Positions 8,510 through 17,717 of a DNA stretch of 64,000 nt are shown piece after piece. The first letter of the stretch is position 1. Every line of letters starts with the position of its first letter. The notes below the pieces were generated by a model. The model was given only the letters and a program-made list of their open reading frames with translations. It made no database searches and was not told where the DNA came from. Both the position numbers and the translations under genes were made by a program. Source of the stretch: Bacteroidota bacterium (lineage in GTDB: Bacteria > Bacteroidota > Bacteroidia > UKL13-3); NCBI GenBank assembly GCA_027491355.1, contig JAIXWI010000038.1, positions 32,322 through 96,321 on the forward strand, written 5' to 3'.

Positions 8510-10219
8510 ATGAAAAAGAACGGGAAAAAGAACTATAAATACCTTAGCATTCTTGAATTTTTAATTGTATCGGGAATTGTTTTGCTTTTAAATTTAGTAT
8601 TGGCAGATCACTTTTTCAGACTGGATTTTTCAAAAGAAAAAAGATACAGTCTTTCTGATGCAAGTAAAAAAATGGCATCAAAAGTTGATGCTACCATGTA
8701 TTTCAAGGTATATTTAGAAGGAGAATTCCCTGCCGGTTTCAAACGTTTAGGAAAATCTGTAAAAGAAATATTAGATGAATACAGCATATACAGTAACAAT
8801 AAAATACAATATGAATTCGTCGACCCTTTTGAAGGTACAGATGCTAAGAAGAACAATGATATCATTCAAGAACTTGGTTCAAAAGGTCTGCAACCAACCA
8901 ATGTTCAAGTAAACAAAGAAGATGAATTTGCGCAGAAAATAATTGTTCCTGGTGCATTGGTATATTACAGAGGAAAAGAACTGCCTATCAATTTTTTAAA
9001 AAATCAATTTGGCCAAAATCCAGAAGAAGTTATCAATAGTTCAATTGAGTTATTAGAATACGAAATTAGTAACCTACTTAGAAAAGCTTTACTTGTAAAA
9101 TCTAAGAAAATTGCCATCATAGATGACCATGGAGAATTGGGTAAGTGGGACATTGCAGAAGCTCAAGCCATGTTAGGTGATTTTTACCAAGTTGAGCGTT
9201 TACCATTGTCTATTCAAGTACCTGAAAAATTGAATGAATATGCAGGTATTATCATAGCTAAACCACGATTTGAATTTCCTGGCTTTGATCAATTTAAAAT
9301 TGACCAATACATCATGAACGGTGGTAAAGTTCTTTGGCTCATAGAGTCTCAGCATGCAGAGATGGATAGCCTTAGATCTGGAAATTTATTTGTAACAACA
9401 TCCTACCCAACAAAACTGGAAGATATTTTATTCAGGTATGGCGTACGCTTGAAACCTGGAATTGTTCAAGATTTACAATGCAATGCAATTCCTGTTTTGA
9501 GCGGTATGAGAGACGGAGTACCTCAACAAAAATTATTGCCTTGGCCATATTACCCAGTTGCTGCACCTTTAATTGACCACCCAATTGTAAAAGGAATAGA
9601 CCCTGTTTGGTTCCAATTTACGGCATCAATAGACACCTTAACTAACCAACAAATTAAAAAAACAGTTTTATTGCAAAGCTCACCTTATTCAAGAATCATC
9701 AGTGCGCCAGCTAGGGTTGATTTAAATGTATCTCGCCTGGATTTACAACCTGAAATGTTTAGGAGAAAAAGCAATGGTAATTTTGCATTAGCTGTTTTAT
9801 TGGAAGGAACTTTCAATTCAATATTTGAATATAGATTTGATGCTCAAAAAAATCCTGGTATCGCATTCAAAAACAAAGTAGAAAACAACAAAATGATTGT
9901 CATTGCAGATGGAGATGTCATCCGTAACCAATACAAACAATCAACTGGAGAAGTTTTTCCTTTGGGTTTTGACAGGTACACCAACGAACAATTTGGCAAC
10001 AAAAAATTCATCCAAAACTGTATCGATTACCTGTGTGATGACAGCGGCATTATAGAAGTAAGGGCTAAAGAAATTACGCTTCGTTTGTTAGACAAAGGCA
10101 AAATTAAAAAAGAGAAAATTTATTGGATTTTGCTCAACACCTGCTTGCCACTTATTTTTATTCTAATTTTTGGACTAAGCAATCATTATATCCGCAAAAG
10201 AAAATATACCAAACAATGA
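8510..10219 (+). CDS. gldG: Gliding-motility-associated ABC transporter auxiliary protein GldG
   Basis: 569 residues, close to the known family length. One membrane helix near the N-terminus (about 15-33), a large periplasmic part with the type-2 periplasmic/GATase-like ABC auxiliary domain, and a second helix near the C-terminus (about 541-560) followed by RKRKYTK. The motif FSKEKRYSLSDASKKM just after the first helix is conserved in GldG and related auxiliary proteins. It works with GldA and GldF. Its stop overlaps the start of the next gene (ATGA), so translation is coupled. Confidence 0.92.
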   Translation: MKKNGKKNYKYLSILEFLIVSGIVLLLNLVLADHFFRLDFSKEKRYSLSDASKKMASKVDATMYFKVYLEGEFPAGFKRLGKSVKEILDEYSIYSNNKIQYEFVDPFEGTDAKKNNDIIQELGSKGLQPTNVQVNKEDEFAQKIIVPGALVYYRGKELPINFLKNQFGQNPEEVINSSIELLEYEISNLLRKALLVKSKKIAIIDDHGELGKWDIAEAQAMLGDFYQVERLPLSIQVPEKLNEYAGIIIAKPRFEFPGFDQFKIDQYIMNGGKVLWLIESQHAEMDSLRSGNLFVTTSYPTKLEDILFRYGVRLKPGIVQDLQCNAIPVLSGMRDGVPQQKLLPWPYYPVAAPLIDHPIVKGIDPVWFQFTASIDTLTNQQIKKTVLLQSSPYSRIISAPARVDLNVSRLDLQPEMFRRKSNGNFALAVLLEGTFNSIFEYRFDAQKNPGIAFKNKVENNKMIVIADGDVIRNQYKQSTGEVFPLGFDRYTNEQFGNKKFIQNCIDYLCDDSGIIEVRAKEITLRLLDKGKIKKEKIYWILLNTCLPLIFILIFGLSNHYIRKRKYTKQ

Positions 10220-11211
10220 ACAAAAAAATCAGCTATCTATTGATAGGCACACTTTTGCTGTTGGCAATCATTTATGTATTTAATTTTTCTAAAAAATGGA
10301 ACAACGTAAAAATTACCTCTGATGAAATTGCCTTAACAGACACCTCTGTAATTGATCATGTTTTTTTAGCAGATAAAAATGGTCACACCATAGATTTGTT
10401 AAAACAAACAAACAACGAATGGAAAGTAAACAATCATTTTACCGCAGACCCATCTAAAATAAATTTATTACTTGCAACCATTCATGACATGCGTGTTCAA
10501 AGACCAATAGATGAAACGCAACACAATACCATCATTGCAGATTTATCGAGTAGAGGCATTAAAGTAGAATGTTACAGTAAAGGCAATCATATCAAAACCT
10601 TTTATATTGGATCAGAAACTGCAGATAAAATTGGTACATTTTATTTTGAAGCATCTAGGAAAGAACCCTTGATTGTTCACATACCCGGATTTGTAGGTTA
10701 TTTAACACCTCGTTTCATCATCCAAGAAATAAAATGGAAAGACAAATTGGTTTTTGATGATGACCAACAAAGTATTGCAAGCATTTCGGTGCAATATCCA
10801 ATGAACAATGCACTCTCCTTTGCCATCAAAAACAAGCAATTGTACGATTCAAAAAACATACCACTTTCTGCAGATACAAACCGAATCAAACATTACCTGA
10901 ATAGTTTCAAAGGTCTTTACCATGAAGCCTACCTTGACTTTGCAACACCTGCACAAATTGATTCAATTAAACAATTGGTACCCTTTTGTAATATCATATT
11001 AGAAAGAACTAACAATCAACAAACACGATTGCGTTTGTATTTCAAAAAATCCGATAAAAGAACCAAATCTCAATTTGATGAGAACAAGCAACCCAACGAA
11101 ACAGACCCTGAAAGGTTTTGGGGTATTATAGACGATGACAAAGAGTTGGTAAGCATACAAACATTTAATTTTGGGAAAATCATCAAAACGAAATTAGATT
11201 TAAGTAACTAA
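10216..11211 (+). CDS. DUF4340-family membrane-anchored protein
   Basis: 331 residues. An N-terminal anchor (about 6-22) and a periplasmic DUF4340-like domain with the ITSDEIALTDTSVIDHVFLA and WKVNNHFTADPSKINLLL patterns. DUF4340 proteins often follow ABC-2 transporter genes of the gldF/gldG kind, so this is probably an accessory subunit of that complex. The ATG at 10216 overlaps the gldG stop by 4 bases. The upstream TTG at 10123 is inside gldG and is rejected. Biochemical function unknown. Confidence 0.78.
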   Translation: MNKKISYLLIGTLLLLAIIYVFNFSKKWNNVKITSDEIALTDTSVIDHVFLADKNGHTIDLLKQTNNEWKVNNHFTADPSKINLLLATIHDMRVQRPIDETQHNTIIADLSSRGIKVECYSKGNHIKTFYIGSETADKIGTFYFEASRKEPLIVHIPGFVGYLTPRFIIQEIKWKDKLVFDDDQQSIASISVQYPMNNALSFAIKNKQLYDSKNIPLSADTNRIKHYLNSFKGLYHEAYLDFATPAQIDSIKQLVPFCNIILERTNNQQTRLRLYFKKSDKRTKSQFDENKQPNETDPERFWGIIDDDKELVSIQTFNFGKIIKTKLDLSN

Positions 11212-11222
11212 TGGCTTTTACC

Positions 11223-11230
11223 TATTTTTG
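11223..11230 (+). promoter_or_regulatory. Possible -7 box (TATTTTTG) before the CNNM gene
   Basis: Exact TAnnTTTG match ending 5 bases before the ATG at 11236. No good -33 TTG at the expected distance, and A/T-rich sequence makes chance matches likely. Confidence 0.3.
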
Positions 11231-11235
11231 AATCA

Positions 11236-12513
11236 ATGGAGCAGCATTCTATCATCATTATTATTTGTTCAATTTTATTTTCAGCTTTTTTTGCTGGAAT
11301 AGAAATTGCATTCATATCTGCCAATAAATTACTCATTGAGTTGAAAAACAAACAAGGTAGTTTATCTGCAAAAATATTGTCTCCGTTTGTCAGTAACCCC
11401 TCAAAATTCATCAGCACAACACTGGTTGGGAATAATATTGGGCTTATTGTATATGGAATCTACATGGCTAAAATTTTAGAAACTCAGCTTATAAATTGGT
11501 GGCAGCCATTTGAACACAACCATTATTTATTGGTTTTTTGTCAAACTATCCTATCAACTTTAATTGTACTAATTACTGCTGAGTTCATTCCAAAAGTATT
11601 GTTCAGGATCAACCCTGATTCTTTACTAAAAGCACTTGCCATTCCATTTTTACTGTTTTATTATTTGTTCTGGCCAGTAGTCCGTTTCATTAATTGGCTT
11701 GCTGAAATAATCATGAATAAATTATTAAAAGTAGATTTTTATGAGACCAGTCCTGCCTTTACCAAAGTAGATTTAGACCAATACATTGCTCAAGTTCAAG
11801 AAAATGATTTACCTGATGATGCAGATGTAGATACCGAGATGTTTAAAAATGCGCTCGATTTTTCAACCGTAAAAGTGAGAGATTGCATGACCCCAAGACC
11901 AGAATTGATTAGCATGGACAGTCGGGTAAGTGTAGATGAATTGTATGCTAAGTTTATTGAAACCGGTTTGTCAAAAATTCTCATATTTGAAAAAACACCA
12001 GACCATATCATAGGTTATGTACACCAAAAAGATTTGTTTAAAAAACCTACTCATATCAAATCTATTCTCATTCCTATTGAAATAACAACTGAAACCATGT
12101 CGGCAATGGAAATGCTTAATAAATTTTCAAAATCAAGAAAAAGCATTGCACTTGTTGTGGATGAATTGGGCGTAACAGCTGGGATCATTACAATAGAAGA
12201 CATTATGGAAGAGGTATTTGGTGAAATAGAAGATGAACATGATGTAGAAGATTTAATTGAACAACAATTGACTACGGATGAGTTTAGGTTTTCAGCAAGG
12301 CATGAAATCAGTTATTTAAACGACACATATAAACTGGGAATCCCTGAGGGAGAATACCACACATTGGGTGGTTTTATTTTTGCATACTATCAAAGTTTTC
12401 CTCCTGCTGGGGAGCAAATAAACATATTGAATTTTGATATATTCATCGAATCTGTCAATAATTCAAGAATCAATTTGGTAAAGCTTACCAAACTGGATAA
12501 AACTCAAGAATAA
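11236..12513 (+). CDS. CNNM/CorC-type membrane protein with CBS pair (hemolysin family)
   Basis: 425 residues. A DUF21 transmembrane domain of four hydrophobic segments (about 5-170) starts with IICSILFSAFFAGIEIAFIS. A CBS pair follows (about 205-335), with the conserved VKVRDCMTPRPELISM and AGIITIEDIMEEVFGEIEDE motifs, then a C-terminal CorC/HlyC domain (about 345-420). Relatives include Mg2+ exporters of the CNNM/CorC type and the gliding protein GldE, which has this same architecture. Given the gldAFG neighbours, GldE is possible, but GldE usually sits with gldD, so I leave it unnamed. Confidence 0.85.
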   Translation: MEQHSIIIIICSILFSAFFAGIEIAFISANKLLIELKNKQGSLSAKILSPFVSNPSKFISTTLVGNNIGLIVYGIYMAKILETQLINWWQPFEHNHYLLVFCQTILSTLIVLITAEFIPKVLFRINPDSLLKALAIPFLLFYYLFWPVVRFINWLAEIIMNKLLKVDFYETSPAFTKVDLDQYIAQVQENDLPDDADVDTEMFKNALDFSTVKVRDCMTPRPELISMDSRVSVDELYAKFIETGLSKILIFEKTPDHIIGYVHQKDLFKKPTHIKSILIPIEITTETMSAMEMLNKFSKSRKSIALVVDELGVTAGIITIEDIMEEVFGEIEDEHDVEDLIEQQLTTDEFRFSARHEISYLNDTYKLGIPEGEYHTLGGFIFAYYQSFPPAGEQINILNFDIFIESVNNSRINLVKLTKLDKTQE

Positions 12514-12536
12514 AACCAATTCAACTTTAATTGGTT
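12514..12536 (+). terminator. Weak stem-loop after the CNNM gene
   Basis: AACCAATT (12514-12521) pairs with AATTGGTT (12529-12536) around a CAACTTT-like loop, directly after the stop codon. It is AT-rich with no clean U run, so it may be an attenuating stem rather than a strong terminator. Confidence 0.35.
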
Positions 12537-12559
12537 ATTCTTGTATTACATCAACAAAT

Positions 12560-13186
12560 ATGATTAAAAATATTTTGTTTGACCTTGGTGGCGTTCTATT
12601 GAATTTAGACCAAAATAAAACAGTAACAGCTTTCGAACATATAGGGCTCACAATTCAAAACAATCAGGAACTTTCTGACCTCATGTTAGATTTTGAAAAT
12701 GGAAAATGTAGCGAGTTACATTTTATTTCAACATTAAAATTAGCGGCAAATGAAGGAACAACTGAGCAACAAATTATTGATGCTTGGAATGCCATGCTCC
12801 TTGAGTTCCCTGCATTTAGGGTAGAAATACTTAAAGAGTTAAAACACACTTATAAACTCTATTTATTTAGTAATACAAATGCGATACATCTTTCAGCAGT
12901 ATTGAACTATACAGACACAATTTTTGGGAAAGGTGTATTTGAGAGTTTGTTCGATGAAGTCTATTATTCGCACCAAATAGGTATGCGTAAACCTGAAGTG
13001 GAAGCATTTCAAAAAGTAATGCAATTGGCCAATATCAAAGGACATGAAACTTTTTTTATTGATGACAGCATGACAAATATAACGGGTGCACAAAAAGCTG
13101 GTTTACATACCATTTTGGCAAAACACCCAATAGAAAAAAACTTTAAAAAAATTCTAATGCAAATGGCTACAAGTGTATCAACTTAA
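12560..13186 (+). CDS. HAD-family hydrolase (HAD-IA)
   Basis: 208 residues with all four HAD motifs: I, FDLGGVL with nucleophile Asp8; II, YLFSNTN; III, the Lys in GMRKPEVEAF; IV, FIDDSMTNI. The second Asp of motif I is Gly, as is common in the YihX/FMN-phosphatase-like subgroup. It is probably a small-molecule phosphatase, substrate unknown. The helical cap lies between motifs I and II (about 15-95). It converges on the next gene and the two overlap by 20 bases. Confidence 0.9.
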   Translation: MIKNILFDLGGVLLNLDQNKTVTAFEHIGLTIQNNQELSDLMLDFENGKCSELHFISTLKLAANEGTTEQQIIDAWNAMLLEFPAFRVEILKELKHTYKLYLFSNTNAIHLSAVLNYTDTIFGKGVFESLFDEVYYSHQIGMRKPEVEAFQKVMQLANIKGHETFFIDDSMTNITGAQKAGLHTILAKHPIEKNFKKILMQMATSVST

Positions 13187-13736
13187 ATTCTAGGCGATTC
13201 ATTAATGAACTGTAATTTTGTTTCAGCGTAGCCTCTACTCTTCTTACATCTAAAAACTCTTGAAACATATCTATCAATAAAATATCAAAGACTGAACTCT
13301 CTACAAATGGCAACTCCTTGCCAAATCCACAAACACAAAGCGCATTTGTTTTCTTTAAAAAGCGTTTGATATGTCTTTTATCAGTATTGAGCGTTTGACA
13401 GCTTCCAAAATGTATGATTCTATTGTGACAATTGGGTCCTAGCATATCAGCCAATGCATCTAAATGCAAAGGAGTTTTATTGATAAGAATTTGACCTGGT
13501 TTGCCATGAAATGCGAGATACAAAATAGAATAATTGCTATAGCGCTTCAGTTGCCACTGCATTAAATAATATTCCAAATTTTCAATGGTGCCACAGTTTC
13601 TATGTATAAAATCTATATTTCTATTCTGTTTCAAAAAAAGCAATGCAGCCATGATGCTGTTTTGTTTTTTGAGATCTTTACTCCAATCTCCTTCTAAACA
13701 AAATACTTCTTTTTGATAAGCCTTTGCAATTTTCAT
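13167..13736 (-). CDS. Putative caspase/CHAT-like (clan CD fold) protein
   Basis: 189 residues from the ATG at 13736. A hydrophobic strand ending in a His-Gly (ILYLAFHGKPG, His77) is followed 36 residues later by another ending in Ser-Cys (RIIHFGSCQTL, Cys113). That order, spacing and strand context match the His/Cys dyad of CHAT and caspase-like peptidases. After it, CVCGFGKELPFVESSVFDIL resembles the segment following the Cys in CHAT domains. No fused repeats or signal peptide. An upstream ATG at 13760 is in frame but lies inside the ftsZ terminator, so I prefer 13736. Peptidase activity is inferred, not shown. No obvious substrate partner is nearby. Confidence 0.6.
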   Translation of the reverse strand: MKIAKAYQKEVFCLEGDWSKDLKKQNSIMAALLFLKQNRNIDFIHRNCGTIENLEYYLMQWQLKRYSNYSILYLAFHGKPGQILINKTPLHLDALADMLGPNCHNRIIHFGSCQTLNTDKRHIKRFLKKTNALCVCGFGKELPFVESSVFDILLIDMFQEFLDVRRVEATLKQNYSSLMNRLEFKLIHL

Positions 13737-13746
13737 AGGTTTGTAA

Positions 13747-13774
13747 AATAAAAAAGGCATCTACCGATGCCTTT
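13747..13774 (-). terminator. Terminator of the dcw cluster after ftsZ
   Basis: Read on the minus strand, a 9 bp stem AAAGGCATC/GATGCCTTT with a GGTA loop is followed by TTTATTTT. It lies 7 bases after the ftsZ stop and is a standard intrinsic terminator. Confidence 0.85.
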
Positions 13775-13780
13775 GAATGA

Positions 13781-15565
13781 TTAGTCTACATTGTCGTGCA
13801 GAAAAGTATTGTTGCTTTTCAATTCAGGTTTGCCCGAACCATCTTCAAACAAACTCAACCTCGATACTTGCGATGCAGAAGAATGTGGAACTTCATCTAA
13901 TCTTTTTTGTCTTCTTTTATAGGCTGGTTCCTTTTCTAAATCCCTCAAGCCTTGTGAAGAATTGATATTCAGATTCAATTCCTTTAACTCTTTGATTCGC
14001 AATATTTGTTGTTCAATTTTCTTTTCAGCTTCTTCAAAAAATGGATCTTCATGAAAATCTAACAAAGAATGTTGAATAAAAACTTCTTTCTTTTCTGATG
14101 CCTCAATTGGCTTATTTGTCTGTTGAAATTCATCTTGATTGAGCTCAACAGGATTGACAAATGGCTCTTGCGGCAATTCATTCTGAATAGTATTCAGTTC
14201 AATCTCTAAGTTGATGTTCTCTGTAAATTGATTGTCTATATCCTGATTGAAATTGACAGCATGAATTGGGTCTGATTCATTTTCTTTGAATTCATTGTTT
14301 GAAATGTCTTCATTAGAAGCCTCAAGACTGTTATTGTTTATATTGAATGTTTCAAATGTAAATGATTGTGTGTGTTCCTCTTCAAATAAAAAATGCTTTA
14401 CATTATCAATTGGAGCTTCATCTATATTTGGTGTTGCCTCATCTATTGAAGATTGTGGTGAATCAATTTCAGGTGCTACAACCGTATCTGCTATTGCATT
14501 TGAAGCCTCAGGTTCTGTGATTAAAGGCATAACAATTGTTTTTTGAACTGCTTGTACCGGCTCTACCTCAATCAATTTATTTTCGTATTTACCAGATTCG
14601 AAGCCTGTTGCAACCAATGTGATGGCAATTGCCTCACCTAAATTTTCATCATATGACGTACCAATAATCATCTCGGCTTTGTTGCCACTTTCTTCTTGTA
14701 TGTAGTTTGAAATAGCTTCAAATTCATCCATTAATAATTCGTGAGTGCCTTTAGCTGAACTGATATTGAGCAAAATATTTTTAGCCCCTAAAATTTTGTT
14801 GTCATTCAGAAGTGGTGAATTCAATGCTGCCTTTACAGCAGCCAATGCCCTGTCTTGACCAGCCGCAGAAGCCGAACCCATAAGTGCCACACCACTTGAT
14901 TTCATTACTGTTTTAACATCCTCAAAATCTACGTTAATTTCACCTGGATAAGTAATGACTTCTGCAATTCCTTTTGCAGCGGTATTTAGGATTTCGTTTG
15001 CCTGAGAGAAAGCCTGACTCATAGGCAAATTACCATACATCTCTTTAATCTTGTTGTTGTTAATGACCAACAAACAATCAACAGATTTCTTCAGGGCTTC
15101 AATGCCTTCTTCAGCAAAACTGATTCGTTTTTTTCCTTCAAACGAAAAAGGAGTAGTAACAATACCTACTGTAAGTATGTCTAAATCTCTGGCAATTTTT
15201 GCAATGATTGGAGCGGCTCCAGTACCTGTACCACCACCCATTCCAGCAGTAATAAAGAGCATTTTGGTATTGACTCCTAAAGTTTCAATAATGTCTTCAA
15301 CGGCCTCCATAGCAGATTGTTTGCCTACTTCTGGATTTGCACCAGCTCCTAGTCCGTTTGTTAAACTTGCTCCTAATTGAATTTTATTGGTAATTGGACT
15401 GGCTTCTAGTACTTGCAAGTCGGTATTGCAAATGATGAAATCTACACCTTTAATGCCCTGTGAATACATGTAATTAACAGCATTTCCTCCACCACCACCT
15501 ACACCAATAACTTTTATAATTGATGAGCGCTCTCTTGGCATATTGAATTTAATAGAACTTTCCAT
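13781..15565 (-). CDS. ftsZ: Cell division protein FtsZ with long acidic linker
   Basis: 594 residues, well above the 380-400 of typical FtsZ. The tubulin-like GTPase has GGGGGNAV (23-30), the signature GGGTGTGAA (110-118) and the T7 synergy loop NVDFEDV (211-217), which completes the active site of the adjacent subunit. The conserved core ends near 335. About 235 residues of acidic, Asn/Glu-rich linker follow, then the Bacteroidota C-terminal peptide ending TFLHDNVD, which binds FtsA and other tethers. It polymerises at midcell to form the Z ring. Last gene of the dcw cluster, 26 bases after ftsA. Confidence 0.98.
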   Translation of the reverse strand: MESSIKFNMPRERSSIIKVIGVGGGGGNAVNYMYSQGIKGVDFIICNTDLQVLEASPITNKIQLGASLTNGLGAGANPEVGKQSAMEAVEDIIETLGVNTKMLFITAGMGGGTGTGAAPIIAKIARDLDILTVGIVTTPFSFEGKKRISFAEEGIEALKKSVDCLLVINNNKIKEMYGNLPMSQAFSQANEILNTAAKGIAEVITYPGEINVDFEDVKTVMKSSGVALMGSASAAGQDRALAAVKAALNSPLLNDNKILGAKNILLNISSAKGTHELLMDEFEAISNYIQEESGNKAEMIIGTSYDENLGEAIAITLVATGFESGKYENKLIEVEPVQAVQKTIVMPLITEPEASNAIADTVVAPEIDSPQSSIDEATPNIDEAPIDNVKHFLFEEEHTQSFTFETFNINNNSLEASNEDISNNEFKENESDPIHAVNFNQDIDNQFTENINLEIELNTIQNELPQEPFVNPVELNQDEFQQTNKPIEASEKKEVFIQHSLLDFHEDPFFEEAEKKIEQQILRIKELKELNLNINSSQGLRDLEKEPAYKRRQKRLDEVPHSSASQVSRLSLFEDGSGKPELKSNNTFLHDNVD

Positions 15566-15591
15566 GATTATTTATTTTAAAGGCTCAGTGA

Positions 15592-16911
15592 TTAAAAGTC
15601 TTGTAAGTTGTCATTGTTCTCAAACAAGTGCTTCTTTCCATTTTCAATAATTTTTTGAAAAAAGTTAAAGGGTCCACTTTTAGGTTTTTCTGATGATTGC
15701 ATAGGTTGCTCTACCTCCATTTCAACTTGATCTAGCGATTTCAAACCTTTCATCATCAACCCTACTCCAGTTGCGTACATTGGGCTTTTTATTTCTTCTA
15801 AAAATGCTGTTTTTCCCAAATGTTCATTGGCATAACCAATACGGGTATCTATACCAGTAACAAATTCTACCAATTTATCGAGGTGTTTGAGTTGAGAGCC
15901 CCCACCTGTAATTACAATACCTGCGTTGAGTTTTTTCTCTAAACCAGAGCTTTTAATTTCATACAATACTGATTCAAAAATCTCTTCAACACGAGCTTGA
16001 ATCACATGTGCTAAATTTTTTACCAAAATTTCTTTTGAAGGTCTTCCTCTCAAACTTGGCAAGCTTACCACTTCATTGTCTTTGTTCTCACTAGCCAATG
16101 CTGATCCAAATTTAACTTTCAATAACTCTGCATGTGCATTCAAAACGTTGCAACCTTCCTCAATATCTCTTGTAATAATTTGCCCCCCAAATGGAATTAC
16201 TGCTGTATGTCTGATGATACCTTTTTTAAAAATTGCTACATCTGTTGTACCACCTCCTATATCAACCAAGCAAACCCCTGCATCCATTTCCTCTTGCGAC
16301 AATACAGCCTCTGCCGATGAAAGTGGTTCTAAAATTAAATCTGCTATTTTTAAATCTGCTCTTTCAACACTTCTAGTAATGTTTCTAATGGCATCGACGT
16401 TACCAGTAATGATGTTGAAATTTGAACTCAACCTGACACCTGACATACCAACTGGGTCTATGACATCTCCTATATCATCAACTGTATATTCTTGAGGCAA
16501 AACATGAATAATGGCATCACCAGGAGGCAACGCCAAATTATATGTATCTCTGGTAAGTCTGTCTACATCTTCTTGACTAATTTCAGTATCGCTGTTGGTT
16601 CTACTGATTGAGTTTTGGTGTTGTAAACTTTTAATGTGTTGACCTGCAATTCCTACATGCACGCTGTTGATTTCTATGCGCATATTTGGACTGTTTTTTA
16701 ACAAAGAAGCTTTTGCTTTCTCTATGGCATCTATGATGGCAGTTTTTGTACGCTCAATGTTGCGCACTTCACCTCTGATTACACCTAAGCTTTCAGATTT
16801 ACCCATAGCAAGTACTTCAACCTTTCCGTGCTCATTGCTTTTACCTACAATGGCACAAATTTTTGTAGTCCCAATATCGAGACCCACCACTACTTTTAAC
16901 TCGTTTGACAT
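15592..16911 (-). CDS. ftsA: Cell division protein FtsA
   Basis: 439 residues, actin/HSP70 fold. The phosphate-1 motif VVGLDIGTTKICAIVG (8-23) and phosphate-2 motif VCLVDIGGGTTDVAIF are clear, and the SHS2 (1c) subdomain lies between them. The tail has an amphipathic stretch (GPFNFFQKIIENGKKHLFE) likely to bind the membrane. It anchors FtsZ filaments and recruits later division proteins. It follows ftsQ by 2 bases. Confidence 0.97.
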   Translation of the reverse strand: MSNELKVVVGLDIGTTKICAIVGKSNEHGKVEVLAMGKSESLGVIRGEVRNIERTKTAIIDAIEKAKASLLKNSPNMRIEINSVHVGIAGQHIKSLQHQNSISRTNSDTEISQEDVDRLTRDTYNLALPPGDAIIHVLPQEYTVDDIGDVIDPVGMSGVRLSSNFNIITGNVDAIRNITRSVERADLKIADLILEPLSSAEAVLSQEEMDAGVCLVDIGGGTTDVAIFKKGIIRHTAVIPFGGQIITRDIEEGCNVLNAHAELLKVKFGSALASENKDNEVVSLPSLRGRPSKEILVKNLAHVIQARVEEIFESVLYEIKSSGLEKKLNAGIVITGGGSQLKHLDKLVEFVTGIDTRIGYANEHLGKTAFLEEIKSPMYATGVGLMMKGLKSLDQVEMEVEQPMQSSEKPKSGPFNFFQKIIENGKKHLFENNDNLQDF

Positions 16912-16913
16912 AA

Positions 16914-17717
16914 CTAAGCCTTAATTTTTTTACAAACTACCTGAGATTTGAACCTCAAATCGATGGTGCTATAATTGTCCCATCCTATGCGGTTCAAGGC
17001 CTCTTTATAAAATACTTTTAATTTTTCGAATTTATCGGACATGTCTTCTGTACTTCCCAAAACAATTTCAAAATCGCCTATTTTAGGTATGAGTACCAAT
17101 TCATTTCCTGCTCTTACAAATATCTGTTCAATTAGTGCCTTTAGAAAAGGGTCGTTATCAACAAAAGTTGCTACTTTAAAGAGTTCATTTCCTACAAAAG
17201 AATACACAGTGTCTTCTTTCTCAAAGCGTTCAAAAATGTTACCATTTGCAAATAAAACTCTATGAACATATTGATCACTTAATGGAAATTTTACCCCATA
17301 CTTATCTATGTAAAACTGCATGCCATCATACCTTTCTACACGCACAATGGGGATTCTTTGTTGCATTTCAATTGTTAACTTTCCATCAATACTGGCAAAT
17401 ACTTGTGCTGATGCAACCCAAGGCAATTGTTTCAAGCACGCTTCCATTTTTAAAATATTCAGTCGAGCCATGGCTGTCCCTTCAATTTTTCGATTCTTTT
17501 GAACGTTTTTAGTAAGCAATTCCAGAACTTGTTTTTTATTAACAAACTTTTGATCCTGAGGAAAAATATGAACTGAAATATGGTTACATTTTTGAGACGC
17601 CTCTTTTTTGAAACCTACAACATAAGCAAATACAAAAAAAACAAATAAGCTCATCCAAAGTAGTATACGACAAGCCTGCTTGATCTTTTGAACGGTATGT
17701 GGTTTTAATTTAAACAC
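16914..17717 (-). CDS. ftsQ: Cell division protein FtsQ
   Basis: 267 residues: short basic cytoplasmic tail, one membrane helix (about 16-34), then a periplasmic FtsQ/POTRA part. The segment NKKQVLELLTKNVQ fits POTRA and LKQLPWVASAQVFASIDGKL matches the conserved FtsQ junction. Sequence is divergent from proteobacterial FtsQ, as usual in this phylum, but the position between murC and ftsA is diagnostic. It links the divisome core with FtsL/FtsB-type partners. Start overlaps the murC end by 8 bases. Confidence 0.9.
   Translation of the reverse strand: MFKLKPHTVQKIKQACRILLWMSLFVFFVFAYVVGFKKEASQKCNHISVHIFPQDQKFVNKKQVLELLTKNVQKNRKIEGTAMARLNILKMEACLKQLPWVASAQVFASIDGKLTIEMQQRIPIVRVERYDGMQFYIDKYGVKFPLSDQYVHRVLFANGNIFERFEKEDTVYSFVGNELFKVATFVDNDPFLKALIEQIFVRAGNELVLIPKIGDFEIVLGSTEDMSDKFEKLKVFYKEALNRIGWDNYSTIDLRFKSQVVCKKIKA

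Noticed and set aside
13737..13760. Upstream ATG (13760) as start of the caspase-like gene
   Set aside because: It lies inside the ftsZ terminator stem, so a downstream ATG at 13736 is more likely.
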